In this document: piece by piece, positions 25,219 to 33,949 of the stretch | How the letters are laid out: the number at the start of each line of letters is the position of its first letter | How positions within the stretch are numbered: the stretch's first letter is position 1 | Source of the DNA: Spartobacteria bacterium | GTDB taxonomy: Bacteria; Verrucomicrobiota; Verrucomicrobiia; Chthoniobacterales; UBA10450 | DNA: 64,000 nt | Reading direction: 5' to 3' | NCBI GenBank assembly: GCA_003167365.1 | Contig: PMTM01000004.1 | Span: 124,001 to 188,000 of the forward strand | Made by a program: the position numbers and the translations under genes | Notes under the pieces: generated by a model | Told to the model about the DNA's origin: nothing | Database searches by the model: none | The model's input: the letters and a program-made list of their open reading frames with translations, nothing else

Positions 25219-27854
25219 TCGGCCGGGCGCCGCGCCTGGCGCTTTTTTCTGCAATTATGTTGAGCACTGTCAATTTGAACGCCGCGCCTGTTGATGACTC
25301 GGCGGTCATCACTTTTCCACCGAACCAGGCCAAGAAGTGGGTCTTGCCGGACGGCCTCACGGTCATCGTGCAAGAAGATCATGCTGCGCCGGTGGCGAGT
25401 GTGCAGGCCTGGTGCGCTACCGGCAGCGTCGACGAGGATGAAAGGCTCGGCGCGGGATTGTCTCACATCCTCGAGCACATGCTCTTCAAAGGAACCAAGA
25501 CGCAGTCGAGCAACGCGATCGCGCAGAAAATCCAGGACGTCGGCGGTTACATCAACGCTTACACTTCGTTCGATCGCACCGTTTTTTGGATCGACGCGCC
25601 GAAGTACGGCGTCTCCACCGCGCTGACTGTTTTGTCCGATGCGATGATGAACTCGACGCTGCCGCCGGAGGAGTACGGCAAGGAACAGGAAGTGATTCGC
25701 CGCGAGTTCGCCATGAATCTGGACGATCCAGATCGAGTGACGAGCCAGCTTCTTTTCGCGACCGCGTATCAGCGTCACCCTTATCGGCTGCCGGTCATCG
25801 GCGAGATGGGTATTTACAATCAACTGACGCAGGAACAGGTGATGCAGTATTACAAGACGCGCTACGTTCCGAACAATCTCACGTTCGTGGTGGTGGGAGA
25901 CGTCGACGCGGAAAAAGTGCGGCAACAGCTCGCGGATTTCTTCAAAGATTATCCGGAGAAATCGCTCAAACCTGTTTTCATTCCGGACGAACCGCCGCAG
26001 CTCGGACGGCGCGAAGTCCACAACGAGTTCGCGACGGAACTGACGCGGCTTTCGCTGGCATGGCACATTCCGGAAATCACGCATCCGGATGTTCCGGCGC
26101 TTGATTTGCTTTCGACGATTCTGGGCGATGGACGCAGCTCGCGTCTTTATCGCCGTGTCCGCGAAGAAACTGGATTGGCGTTCAGTGTTGGAGCTTTTTC
26201 TTACACGCCGGGCGATCCCGGAATGTTTGGTGTGGATGCGACGGTCGATCCAAAAAAGCGCGAAGCGGCGCAGAAATTGATTTCGCAAATCATCGACGAA
26301 GTGAAACAAGCCGGCGTTACCGCCGAAGAATTGATGAAGGCAAAGAAAATCCAATTGAGCCATCATCTCGATTCGCTCACGACCATGAGAGGCCAGGCTT
26401 CCGACATCGGATCGAACTGGTTGCTTACGCGCAATCTGAATTTCAGCCGGGATTATCTCGTGGCCGTGCAGAAAGTGACGCTGGATGACGTTCACCGCGT
26501 GGCCGTAAAATATCTGGTCGATCAAAACCTGACCGTCGTCTCGCTCAATCCAAAAGGTTCGTTGGCCGCGAAAGGGGAAGAGGCCAAGCCGGTGACGGCG
26601 GGCGAGATTCAAAAATTCGAACTCGCCAATGGATTGCGACTTCTCGTGCGCGAAGACGCCCGATTACCGCTGGTTTCGATTGTCGCTGTTTTCCGCAGCG
26701 GATTACTGGCGGAAACGCCGCCGACTAACGGCATCACTCGCTTGATGGCGAAAACCTTGCTCAAAGGCACGAAGAAGCGGACGGCCGAGCAAATCGCGAA
26801 TCAAATCGAGGCGGTGGGCGGCGCTATCGGCAGCGACGCAGGCAATAACAGTTGCAGCGTATCGGTCCACCTAACCAAACCGGATCTGAAACTGGGCGTC
26901 GATTTGCTTTCCGATGTCTTGCTCAACGCGACCATGCCGGAAAAAGCGATGGCGCGAGAAAAGGAAGTGCAGATCGCCGGGATCAAACAGGAAGAAGAAC
27001 AACTCACGGCCGTCGCGCGCAATATCTTGCGTGAAAAACTTTTCAAGAATCATCCGTACGCGTTGCGCGGAAATGGCTCGGTCGAAGCCGTGCAGCGTTT
27101 GACCCAAAAAGATTTGCTCGAATTTCGCGATCGCTATCTCGTCGCGAAAAATGGGGTGATCTCAGTTTTCGGGAACGTCCGGGCCGCGGAAGTAAAAAAA
27201 CTGTTCGAGCAAGCGCTCGGAACAATGAAGCCGGGCGAGCTTGCTTTGACGAAGGTAGATCCTCCTGACCCGCTGAAGAAGATCGAGAATGTCGAAAGCC
27301 AGAAAGAGAAAGCGCAGAGCGTCCTCATGGTTGGTTACCGCGGGGTGGACATCTTCAGCAAAGATCGATACGCACTCGAGCTGATCGACGAAGCAAGCAG
27401 CGATTTGGGTTCACGCTTTTTCATTCGCATCCGCGAAGAAATGGGCCTGGCCTATTTTGTTGGCGCAACTCAAATGCAAGGCCTTGTGCCCGGGCTCTTC
27501 GCCTTTTATCTCGGGACTGATCCGCAAAAGGTCGAGCCGGTGAAGGCCGCTTTACTCGACGAAATCAGCAAGCTGGCGAACGAAGGCCTTACCAAGGAGG
27601 AACTCGCGCGAGCCAAGAAGAAATTGGTCGGCCAACAACAGATCGCGAATCAAAGCAACGATTCGTTCGGCTACCAGTGCGCGCTCGATGAGCTTTATGG
27701 ACTCGGCTTCGATCATTACAAAGCGCTTGAACGCGACGTCGAGGGAGTGACGCTGGATGAGATCAAACGCGTCGCCGCAAAATATTTTCGCGACCAACCG
27801 TATGTCTTAGCAATTGTGCGGCCGCCACCTCCGGCAGCACCGAAGAATAATTGA
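25215..27854 (+). CDS. M16 (insulinase-family) zinc metallopeptidase, fused pair
   Basis: The 879-aa protein has a signal peptide (to about 24) and two M16 units (about 45-450 and 470-870). The first carries the inverted zinc motif HILEH near residue 84 and the downstream glutamate in EVIRREFAMN near 160, so it is the active half. In the second half the zinc site is not conserved (GITRLMAKTLLKG in place of HxxEH), as in PqqL-type and mitochondrial-type partners. It likely degrades peptides in the periplasm. The preceding gene overlaps by 4 bp and the DUF1844 gene follows by 3 bp. Confidence 0.93.
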   Translation: MIGRAPRLALFSAIMLSTVNLNAAPVDDSAVITFPPNQAKKWVLPDGLTVIVQEDHAAPVASVQAWCATGSVDEDERLGAGLSHILEHMLFKGTKTQSSNAIAQKIQDVGGYINAYTSFDRTVFWIDAPKYGVSTALTVLSDAMMNSTLPPEEYGKEQEVIRREFAMNLDDPDRVTSQLLFATAYQRHPYRLPVIGEMGIYNQLTQEQVMQYYKTRYVPNNLTFVVVGDVDAEKVRQQLADFFKDYPEKSLKPVFIPDEPPQLGRREVHNEFATELTRLSLAWHIPEITHPDVPALDLLSTILGDGRSSRLYRRVREETGLAFSVGAFSYTPGDPGMFGVDATVDPKKREAAQKLISQIIDEVKQAGVTAEELMKAKKIQLSHHLDSLTTMRGQASDIGSNWLLTRNLNFSRDYLVAVQKVTLDDVHRVAVKYLVDQNLTVVSLNPKGSLAAKGEEAKPVTAGEIQKFELANGLRLLVREDARLPLVSIVAVFRSGLLAETPPTNGITRLMAKTLLKGTKKRTAEQIANQIEAVGGAIGSDAGNNSCSVSVHLTKPDLKLGVDLLSDVLLNATMPEKAMAREKEVQIAGIKQEEEQLTAVARNILREKLFKNHPYALRGNGSVEAVQRLTQKDLLEFRDRYLVAKNGVISVFGNVRAAEVKKLFEQALGTMKPGELALTKVDPPDPLKKIENVESQKEKAQSVLMVGYRGVDIFSKDRYALELIDEASSDLGSRFFIRIREEMGLAYFVGATQMQGLVPGLFAFYLGTDPQKVEPVKAALLDEISKLANEGLTKEELARAKKKLVGQQQIANQSNDSFGYQCALDELYGLGFDHYKALERDVEGVTLDEIKRVAAKYFRDQPYVLAIVRPPPPAAPKNN

Positions 27855-27857
27855 CCC

Positions 27858-28298
27858 ATGGCTGAACACCAAACCAGTACCCAAAGCGGCGAGCTTTCCC
27901 AGCGCTTCGTCGAGTTCGTCATGATGCACGCGCAGAACGCTGCGCTCTTTCTTGGGCAAATTCCCAATCCAAAGACCGGCCAAGGCGAAGTGAATCTCGA
28001 GCTGGCCAAAATGTTTATCGATCAGCTGGCCATGATTCAGGAAAAGACGCGTGGAAATTTGACCGGCGAAGAGGCCACCGTTTTGCGGAATGCCCTTTCC
28101 AATTTGCAAATGGCCTACGTCGAAGTTGCGCAACAGGTCGGAAAGGGCGGGGCGCAACCGGCAGCGCCGAGCGTGGATGAATCAAAGCCTGAGGCATCGA
28201 CCTCGGAAGCGCCGGCGAGCGCCGAGCCGCCGCCACCAACTGTTCCGGACGAATCCGAGTCGAAGAAAAAGTTCACCAAGAGTTACGGCTCCGGGTAG
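27858..28298 (+). CDS. DUF1844 protein
   Basis: A 146-aa protein with the DUF1844 block FVEFVMMHAQNAALFLGQIPNP and LAKMFIDQLAMIQEKTRGNL in the first 90 residues, then a Pro/Ala/Ser/Glu-rich tail (about 97-135) and a basic C-terminus (ESKKKFTKSYGSG). The role is unknown; DUF1844 genes often sit with envelope genes. It is the last gene of the TIGR04138-M16-DUF1844 set. Confidence 0.88.
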   Translation: MAEHQTSTQSGELSQRFVEFVMMHAQNAALFLGQIPNPKTGQGEVNLELAKMFIDQLAMIQEKTRGNLTGEEATVLRNALSNLQMAYVEVAQQVGKGGAQPAAPSVDESKPEASTSEAPASAEPPPPTVPDESESKKKFTKSYGSG

Positions 28299-28316
28299 CG
28301 CCGCATAAATCGTCCG

Positions 28317-28432
28317 GTCATCCCGAGCGGAGCGAGGGACCTCTCACAGGGGATGGACCTTCTCGGGAAAGAAAATAACACAAGCTGCGAGTGCGAGATC
28401 CTTCGGTCGCCGCAGCTACCTCAGGATGACAA
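28317..28432. repeat. Repeat family A copy (A3), atypical centre
   Basis: GTCATCCCGAGCGGAGCGAG at the left and TCAGGATGAC at the right are the family ends. The centre (CTCTCACAGGGGATGGACC..) differs from the other copies. It lies between convergent genes. Confidence 0.8.
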
Positions 28433-28455
28433 AGCGCGCGGCTGGCGAACGCGAA

Positions 28456-29478
28456 TTATCGCTCGCCCGCACGCTCGACTGGTGTCGGGCTCGCCTTGGC
28501 TTTGGTTGATTTCCGGACGGTGATGGTTGTTTCCGCGGGCGCAGGCGTCGATGATTTCTCGGGAGATTTCTTCGTGCTCGGCCAAACCAAACGCCACGGC
28601 TGAGATTTTACGTTCTCAGTGAGTTCTTTGATGTTTTCTCCGGCTTCCTTTATCTGAGGCTCGAGGCCGGTCATCATCGATTTCAATTTGTCGGATGAGA
28701 CGCGAAAATTCTGCAAGGTCACTTCGAGATTATGATTTGCCGAAAGATCGTTGCTGATCTCCTCGATGTTCTTAAGCGAATGCGTGAGCGAACCTTCCGG
28801 CGCGGTTAAACTGACAAGATGTTCGCCGAAAGTTTTGAATTGCGCGAGCGCTTGATTGAGCTCCGAATTTTCGTCGGTGATGTGATTTAAATTTTGCGCC
28901 GTTGCCTCGAGTTCTTTCATGGTGGAGGTCGCTTCCGCTGCGACTGGCTTGATTACTTCGAGCATGTTGGATACGGCTTCGCTGAAATCGGGAGTGCGTT
29001 CGCCGGCGAACATCTCGCCGTCGTGCGCGCGGCCGGACTCTTCGGTCCCTTGGGTAATATCCATCGCCATCTCGCCGAGCAACCCGAGCTGCATCAGCCG
29101 GGTCTGCGCATCGCGATAGACCAACGCATTCTTGTCCACTTGCACGTCGATGCGCACCTCGAACTTCGGTTTGCTGTTCGCCGGCATGGGCGTCGCGTTC
29201 GGGTCGGGCGGACGAATGGACGCGGCAGCTTCTTGTGCGCGCGCATCTTCTTCGCGTGAGACGGGCGATGATAATCGGTGGACTTGCCCAATCTGGCGCC
29301 CGGCGAGCATGACCGGGGCGCCGAGTTTAATTCCCGCCGCGTTATCCACGTAAATCTTATAAATGACGAGCGGCCGGAAAAGTCCCGGCGCGCCAAGCAG
29401 GATAAGAACTCCTACAATCACCGCCACGGTCCCCACCACCAGGAGGCCGGTCAGGATTTCATTTCGTTGCAATTGCAT
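28456..29478 (-). CDS. mlaD: MlaD-like MCE-domain lipid-binding protein
   Basis: The 340-aa membrane-anchored protein has an N-terminal helix (residues ~11-32) and an MCE domain (about 35-120, YKIYVDNAAGIKLGAPVMLAGRQIG). A long helical tail with PSTKKSPEKSSTPAPAETT at the end follows. It would form the periplasmic ring of a phospholipid transporter with MlaE and MlaF. The start overlaps mlaF by 20 bp. The long coiled C-terminal region is longer than E. coli MlaD (183 aa), as in other Gram-negatives with tube-like MCE proteins. The mlaB and mlaC genes are not seen. Confidence 0.9.
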   Translation of the reverse strand: MQLQRNEILTGLLVVGTVAVIVGVLILLGAPGLFRPLVIYKIYVDNAAGIKLGAPVMLAGRQIGQVHRLSSPVSREEDARAQEAAASIRPPDPNATPMPANSKPKFEVRIDVQVDKNALVYRDAQTRLMQLGLLGEMAMDITQGTEESGRAHDGEMFAGERTPDFSEAVSNMLEVIKPVAAEATSTMKELEATAQNLNHITDENSELNQALAQFKTFGEHLVSLTAPEGSLTHSLKNIEEISNDLSANHNLEVTLQNFRVSSDKLKSMMTGLEPQIKEAGENIKELTENVKSQPWRLVWPSTKKSPEKSSTPAPAETTITVRKSTKAKASPTPVERAGER

Positions 29479-30250
29479 CTTGGCTTCCTTCCAGAATGGG
29501 GCCTTCTGTGCTTCCGCTCAAGAATTGAGCGACCACGGGATTGTTCGATTGCTTGAACTGCTCAGGCGGGCCGTCTTCAATTATTTTTCCTTGATAAATC
29601 ATAGCCATTCGCGTGCCGATGCGAAAGGCGCTCTCCATCTCATGGGTCACGATGACCGAAGTCACCTGCGATTTTTCCGTCAGGCTGATGATTAATTCGT
29701 CGATCACCGAAGCGATGACCGGGTCGAGACCGGCCACCGGTTCGTCGAAAAGGATCAGTTCCGGTTCCATGACCAACGAGCGCGCCAGGCTCACGCGCTT
29801 TTTCATACCGCCGCTCAACTCCGATGGCATCAATTTTTTCGAGTCTTTCATGCCGACCAGATCGAGTTTGGCATCGACAATTTCGTCGATCTCGTCGCGC
29901 GAATTGTCAGTCAGCTCTTCGAGTGGAAGCGCGACATTGTCGCGAACGTTACGAGAACTGAGCAGCGCTGAGTATTGATAAACCATTCCGATGTGCCGGC
30001 GAACCTGCTGGAGTTTACGGCGTCGTAGCCGCGTGATTTCAAATTGTTTAAAAAAAATTGATCCTGCGTTGGGCTGCAGAATTCCCAGAATCAACCGTAG
30101 AATCGTGCTTTTGCCGCTGCCACTTTGTCCCATGATCACGAGACGATCCAGCGGATTGACTTGGAGCGACACTCCGTCGAGCACTTTTTTTTCGTCGAAC
30201 TGCATTTTCACATCGCGCAGTTCGGCCACGTGGGAGGAGGGTGCGGTCAT
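29459..30250 (-). CDS. mlaF: MlaF-like ABC transporter ATPase
   Basis: The 263-aa ATP-binding subunit energises the MCE lipid transporter. It has Walker A GQSGSGKST (about 41-49), the signature LSGGMKKRVSLARSL (about 146-160), Walker B LILFDEPVAGLDPV (about 165-178), and the H-loop VIVTHEM near 205. The ATG at 30250 gives the expected length; the frame is open farther upstream, but that part shadows mlaE. The start overlaps the mlaE stop by 4 bp. Confidence 0.95.
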   Translation of the reverse strand: MTAPSSHVAELRDVKMQFDEKKVLDGVSLQVNPLDRLVIMGQSGSGKSTILRLILGILQPNAGSIFFKQFEITRLRRRKLQQVRRHIGMVYQYSALLSSRNVRDNVALPLEELTDNSRDEIDEIVDAKLDLVGMKDSKKLMPSELSGGMKKRVSLARSLVMEPELILFDEPVAGLDPVIASVIDELIISLTEKSQVTSVIVTHEMESAFRIGTRMAMIYQGKIIEDGPPEQFKQSNNPVVAQFLSGSTEGPILEGSQDAIATK

Positions 30251-31104
30251 GTCGGAAAGAAAATGGTGTAAATCGTGTTGTAGAGCGTATCGACGCCAAT
30301 CACGACGGTGATGGCGGTGACAACGCTCGAGGTGGTCGCGGCCCCGACGCCGGCGGCGCCGCCGTTCACGGTCAATCCGCGATAACAAGCGATCCCGCCG
30401 ATAATCAAGCCAAACATCAGGCTTTTTAGAATGCCAGTAATAATGTCGCGAATGAGCAACGCGTCGCGGACAAGATCGATAGAATAGACGAAAGCCATAT
30501 TGAAGTAGGCTCGACACACCAGGCTGCTCGCGAAAATCGCCGCGATATTCGAGATGGTGGACAAACAAGGCATCAGGAAAAAGAGGGCGAGCATTCGCGG
30601 CGCGACCAGAAAACGCAGCGGCCCGATTCCCATTGCTTCAATCGCTTCGACTTCCTCGGAAACTTTCATCGTTCCAAGCTCGGCCGTAAACGCCGCGCCG
30701 ATTCGCGCCGCGAGCATGATTCCGGTAAGGAGCGGCCCCAGCTCCCGTGTGAACCCGATCGCGACCAAGCCGGGAACCAAGCGCTCGGTTCCAAATCGTT
30801 CCAGTTGGTAACCGGTTAGCAAAGCCATCGTCAACCCGAGAAAAAATGAAACGAGGCCGACCAGCGGAACCGATTCGACGCCGGCGCGCTCGGTGTGCTG
30901 AAAAAAACTTGCCGCGCGAAACGGGACCCGGCCTTGCCGGACACGGTCAATCGTTTCATCGAGAGTATGTGCGATGAACCAAAACATGGCGCCGACTTCT
31001 CGAAGAAAGCTGCGGCCAAGCTGACCGATTCCTCGTACGACCACGACCGGATTTGTCGACAGGGTCTCGCTTTGCGCCCCGGTGCCTGTATGCGTGTTTG
31101 CCAT
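30247..31104 (-). CDS. mlaE: MlaE-like ABC transporter permease
   Basis: The 285-aa permease of the lipid transporter, with the family signatures GLTMALLTGYQLERFG, LGPLLTGIMLAARIGAAFTAELGTMKVSEEVEAIEAMGI (positions 120-160) and VAPRMLALFFLMPCL. Five to six spans are visible. It starts MANTHTGTGAQ and is preceded at 22 bp by a small unknown ORF. Gene order mlaE-mlaF-mlaD on the minus strand is the usual one. Confidence 0.95.
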   Translation of the reverse strand: MANTHTGTGAQSETLSTNPVVVVRGIGQLGRSFLREVGAMFWFIAHTLDETIDRVRQGRVPFRAASFFQHTERAGVESVPLVGLVSFFLGLTMALLTGYQLERFGTERLVPGLVAIGFTRELGPLLTGIMLAARIGAAFTAELGTMKVSEEVEAIEAMGIGPLRFLVAPRMLALFFLMPCLSTISNIAAIFASSLVCRAYFNMAFVYSIDLVRDALLIRDIITGILKSLMFGLIIGGIACYRGLTVNGGAAGVGAATTSSVVTAITVVIGVDTLYNTIYTIFFPT

Positions 31105-31126
31105 GTCGAGGGGAAGGTGCCTTACT

Positions 31127-31351
31127 TCACCGTGGGGAAAAGCAGAAAGTGAAAAGGGGGAGACGCCGCCGGAGCCGAGCGGTGCCTTCGAGCATTAGGT
31201 CTTTCTCGCCAAGCGTGGTCGAGCCGACATCGAGAATCGCCTGTCGAGGCTTGAGAAATTGCCGCATCAACTCGAGGTTTCTTGCTAACGCGCCGGAACC
31301 GGGCGAAGAACTTTCGCCGATGACGTTTAGCGGTGAAATTAATTTGGCCAT
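31127..31351 (-). CDS. Small unknown ORF upstream of mlaE
   Basis: A 74-aa frame, MAKLISPLNVIGESSSPGSG..., that runs in the mla direction and ends 22 bp before mlaE. It has no recognisable motif. Its start lies inside the first codons of the divergent isoaspartyl peptidase gene (overlap 19 bp), so the two could share a bidirectional control region. MlaB would be expected in an mla operon, but this is too short and unlike a STAS domain. It may be a spurious frame. Confidence 0.35.
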   Translation of the reverse strand: MAKLISPLNVIGESSSPGSGALARNLELMRQFLKPRQAILDVGSTTLGEKDLMLEGTARLRRRLPLFTFCFSPR

Positions 31352-32361
31352 CTAAAACCCTGCTCGCAGTCGCGCTACTGAGTGCGTCCGCATTTGGGCA
31401 GCAAACTATGCAAACAGGTCAGAAGAAGTTTGGGCTCGTGATTCACGGTGGGGCTGGAACGATCGAGCGTAGCAACTTGACTCCGGAACGCGAGCGCGAG
31501 TATCGCGCCGGGCTGGAGCGCGCGCTGGCCGCTGGTTACGAGATTTTGAAACGAGGCGGATCGAGCCTCGACGCGACCGAAGCGGCCGTGCGTGTGCTCG
31601 AAGACGATCCACATTTCAACGCGGGGAAGGGCGCGGTGTTTACCAATGCCGGAACCAACGAGCTCGATGCCGCGATTATGGACGGCAAGACGCTTAAGGC
31701 CGGGGCGGTGGCGAATTTACGCCACATTCAAAATCCAATCGGCCTCGCCCGCATGGTTATGGACAAATCGCCGCACGTTTTGATGACGGGCGACGGGGCC
31801 GAAACATTTGCCAAGGAAAATGGCGTTCCGATTTTGCCGGATCAAAAGTATTTTTTTACGCAGGAGCGCTGGGACGCGCTGCAGAAAATGAAAGCGGCTG
31901 AGAAAAATGGCGGCGTGGGCGAAAAAAAATTCATTATTTCGGATCAAGATCGACACGGCACGGTCGGTGCGGTTGCGCTCGATCAGAATGGAAATCTCGC
32001 TGCGGCCACATCGACCGGCGGAACGACGAACAAAAAAGCCGGCCGCGTTGGCGATTCGCCCATCATCGGTGGCGGAACTTACGCGAACAATCAAACGTGT
32101 GCGATTTCGTGCACTGGAGATGGGGAATACTTCATTCGCGCTGTGGTGGCTCACGAAACCTCCGCTCTCATGGAGCACCGGGGAATGCCGCTGCGCGATG
32201 CTGCTGAGACCGCGCTCGATCGGGCGAAACAACTCGGCGGTAGCGGCGGCCTGATTGCGATCGACAAAAACGGCGAGATGGCTCTCCCTTTCAACACCAA
32301 CGGTATGTACCGGGGTTATGTCGATTCGCGGGGCAAGTTCGTGGTCGAGATTTACAGATAG
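31333..32361 (+). CDS. Isoaspartyl peptidase / L-asparaginase (Ntn hydrolase)
   Basis: The 342-aa precursor is self-cleaving: the threonine of HGTVGAVALD near residue 212 becomes the N-terminal nucleophile of the beta subunit. The alpha-part motif VIHGGAGT near 36, GGSSLDATEAAVRVLEDDPHFNAG near 75 and GDSPIIGGGTYANNQ near 240 are diagnostic. Unlike most cytoplasmic homologues it has an N-terminal signal peptide (about 1-22, ALLSASAFG), so it probably works in the periplasm on isoaspartyl dipeptides or asparagine. It starts divergently from the small ORF upstream of mlaE. Confidence 0.93.
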   Translation: MKLIWPSKTLLAVALLSASAFGQQTMQTGQKKFGLVIHGGAGTIERSNLTPEREREYRAGLERALAAGYEILKRGGSSLDATEAAVRVLEDDPHFNAGKGAVFTNAGTNELDAAIMDGKTLKAGAVANLRHIQNPIGLARMVMDKSPHVLMTGDGAETFAKENGVPILPDQKYFFTQERWDALQKMKAAEKNGGVGEKKFIISDQDRHGTVGAVALDQNGNLAAATSTGGTTNKKAGRVGDSPIIGGGTYANNQTCAISCTGDGEYFIRAVVAHETSALMEHRGMPLRDAAETALDRAKQLGGSGGLIAIDKNGEMALPFNTNGMYRGYVDSRGKFVVEIYR

Positions 32362-32367
32362 AAGTGG

Positions 32368-32390
32368 CGCAAGTTTCCAACTTGCGTTTT
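32368..32390 (+). terminator. Intrinsic terminator of the isoaspartyl peptidase gene
   Basis: A perfect 8-bp stem CGCAAGTT/AACTTGCG with a 3-nt loop (TCC) is followed by TTTT, seven bases after the stop codon. Confidence 0.75.
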
Positions 32391-32396
32391 AACTAA

Positions 32397-32418
32397 GGCG
32401 TTCGCCGCGGCGAACGCC
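32397..32418. repeat. Perfect 9-bp palindrome
   Basis: GGCGTTCGC and GCGAACGCC around CGCG, next to the terminator. It is probably another small extragenic palindrome; there is no T-run. Confidence 0.55.
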
Positions 32419-32436
32419 TCTACAACTCTTGAGCCC

Positions 32437-33207
32437 ATGTTGCCGCCATTTTCTCTCGTCATCCCTGCGTTCAATGAAGCGTCACGCATCGGCAACACGC
32501 TTCGCGCGACTCTCGATTATCTCGGCGCGGCCAGTCCGCAAAGCGAACTGATCGTGGTGAACGACGGATCGACCGATGCAACATCGGCGATTGCACGCGA
32601 CGTTCTGGCGGCGGCGAAAATCGAAACGCGGTTACTCGAAAATTTTCCGAATCACGGCAAAGGCGCGGCGGTGCGCAAAGGATTGCTCGCCGCGCAGAAA
32701 CCGATCGCATTATTTTCGGATGCCGATCTCTCCACGCCGCTCGAAGAAACGCCGAAGCTGATCGAACCAATCGCGAATAGCGACGTTGATATCGCCTTTG
32801 GTTCGCGCGCGCTCGATCGCAGTTTAATCGGTCATCATCAACCATGGCGGCGCGAACAAGGCGGTCGCGTTTTTAATTTACTGGTGCGGCTCGCTACCGG
32901 CCTGCCGTTTTGGGACACGCAGTGCGGCTTCAAAGCGTTTCGTCTCGATGTTTCTCGCCCAATTATCGAAGCTGCGCGCATCGTCGGGTTCGCATTCGAT
33001 GTCGAGTTGCTCTATCTCGCGCATCAGTCTGGATTGCGTCTGCGCGAAGTTCCCGTTCGCTGGGACCATCACGAAGGCAGCAAAGTGCATTTCGTTCACG
33101 ATAGTTTGCGCATGCTGCGCGAAGTGATCGCGCTCCGTTCGCGCGCAAAAACCGCTGTCATCCCGAGCGACGGCGAGGGACCTCGCAAATCATCGAAGGC
33201 GTCGTGA
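32437..33207 (+). CDS. Family-2 glycosyltransferase (dolichyl/polyprenyl-phosphate hexosyltransferase type)
   Basis: The 256-aa GT-A enzyme has the nucleotide-binding start SLVIPAFNEASRIGNTL, VVNDGSTDAT near 49, the DAD metal motif in SDADLSTP near 95 and QCGFKAFR near 170. It resembles ALG5/DPM1-like transferases that load a sugar onto polyprenyl phosphate; no C-terminal TM domain is present. The last ~16 residues (VIPSDGEGPRKSSKAS) are encoded by the left part of a family A repeat and so are not native. The gene is followed directly by two such repeats. Confidence 0.9.
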   Translation: MLPPFSLVIPAFNEASRIGNTLRATLDYLGAASPQSELIVVNDGSTDATSAIARDVLAAAKIETRLLENFPNHGKGAAVRKGLLAAQKPIALFSDADLSTPLEETPKLIEPIANSDVDIAFGSRALDRSLIGHHQPWRREQGGRVFNLLVRLATGLPFWDTQCGFKAFRLDVSRPIIEAARIVGFAFDVELLYLAHQSGLRLREVPVRWDHHEGSKVHFVHDSLRMLREVIALRSRAKTAVIPSDGEGPRKSSKAS

Positions 33208-33233
33208 GGTCCCTCGCTTCGCTCGGGATGACA
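33156..33233. repeat. Repeat family A copy (A4), forming the GT 3' end
   Basis: TGTCATCCCGAGCGACGGCG on the left pairs with GCTTCGCTCGGGATGACA on the right, a near-perfect long hairpin. The left part is translated as the C-terminus of the glycosyltransferase. It is followed by the tail block (see 33247-33266) and then copy A5 in the same direction. Confidence 0.9.
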
Positions 33234-33246
33234 CGAGTTTAGATTA

Positions 33247-33266
33247 GGGTGTTCATTAGAACACCC
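33247..33266. repeat. Tail stem-loop between copies A4 and A5
   Basis: GGGTGTTC/GAACACCC around ATTA is an 8-bp stem. A similar stem sits in the same relative place after other family A copies (e.g. 51955-51973), so it belongs to the repeat unit. Confidence 0.7.
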
Positions 33267-33290
33267 GCGCGCGATCAACATTCTTCGCGT

Positions 33291-33362
33291 TGTCATCCTA
33301 AACGGAGCGAAGGATCTCTCATAGGATGGCAGGGCGTTCTATGTCCGCTGAGAATCCAAGCT
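33291..33362. repeat. Repeat family A copy (A5), left half only
   Basis: TGTCATCCTAAACGGAGCGA, then AAGGATCTCTCATAGGATGG, then the block CGTTCTATGTCCGCTGAGAA that recurs in other copies. The right half is missing. Confidence 0.75.
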
Positions 33363-33444
33363 CGGAGATCGCGCCCTACCTGTACACAAAGCGGCGCGCA
33401 GATCAGTTCGTCGCTGATGTTGCGCGCCTGCTCGAATTACTTCG

Positions 33445-33840
33445 CTATTTCTTTACGATCTCTGCGTTCGCTAACATCAGCACGCCTTCTCTTTCGGTCA
33501 CTTTCCCTTTTAAGGTGATCGTCTTGCCCGCGTACTCCGCGAGCTGATCGTTCATCGGCTTGTGTTCGCCGACCACGAGATAGGTTTTGCCTTCGCTCGA
33601 GATACCGACTGGTCCGCCGCCCTTGATGCACTTGGCCGCGCAAGCCGCATGCTTATCACCGGTCGCGTTATGATCGACGAAACACATCATATCGACGATT
33701 TCGCCGGTAACTGTTTTGGTCGCGTCCGCATCTTTACCGTGCTCTTCCGCGAGAGCCATTGGCGAGAACGCGAGAGCAGTGATGAAACTCGCGGCCACGG
33801 CGACTTTCAAAACTGTGGGTTTGTTTGTTGAATTGAACAT
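33445..33840 (-). CDS. Secreted protein of unknown function
   Basis: A 131-aa exported protein with a signal peptide (about 1-31, ...SPMALAEEH). The mature part has TGEIVDMMCFVDHNATGDKHAACAAKCIKGGGPVGI, with cysteines and histidines spaced as in a family of small periplasmic proteins often seen beside metal or copper genes. Metal or heme binding is only a guess. It stands alone between repeats and carA. Confidence 0.7.
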   Translation of the reverse strand: MFNSTNKPTVLKVAVAASFITALAFSPMALAEEHGKDADATKTVTGEIVDMMCFVDHNATGDKHAACAAKCIKGGGPVGISSEGKTYLVVGEHKPMNDQLAEYAGKTITLKGKVTEREGVLMLANAEIVKK

Positions 33841-33879
33841 GGGGGAATATCAGCCGGCTCGCGCCGCGGTCAATATCAG

Positions 33880-33949
33880 GTAGGGACGCACCTCCGCGGC
33901 GTCCGACTAACGGTTCTGCGGATTCGACGGACGTCTCGGCGAGACATCA
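33880..33949. repeat. Repeat family B copy (B1), abutting the carA stop
   Basis: GTAGGGACGCACCTCCGCGG at the left with GACGTCTCGGCGAGACATCA at the right. The right end is worn and carries the TGA stop of carA (33947-33949). Confidence 0.75.

Noticed and set aside
24571-25254. 227-aa minus-strand ORF across the TIGR04138 gene
   Set aside because: Opposite to a recognised family protein; no motif.
25122-26612. 496-aa ORF antisense to the M16 gene
   Set aside because: Shadow of a GC-rich coding strand; no domain and opposite to a clear enzyme.
33249-33547. Short ORFs with CHPERSEGS-like peptides (also near 51699-52167)
   Set aside because: They are translations of the family A repeat, not genes.
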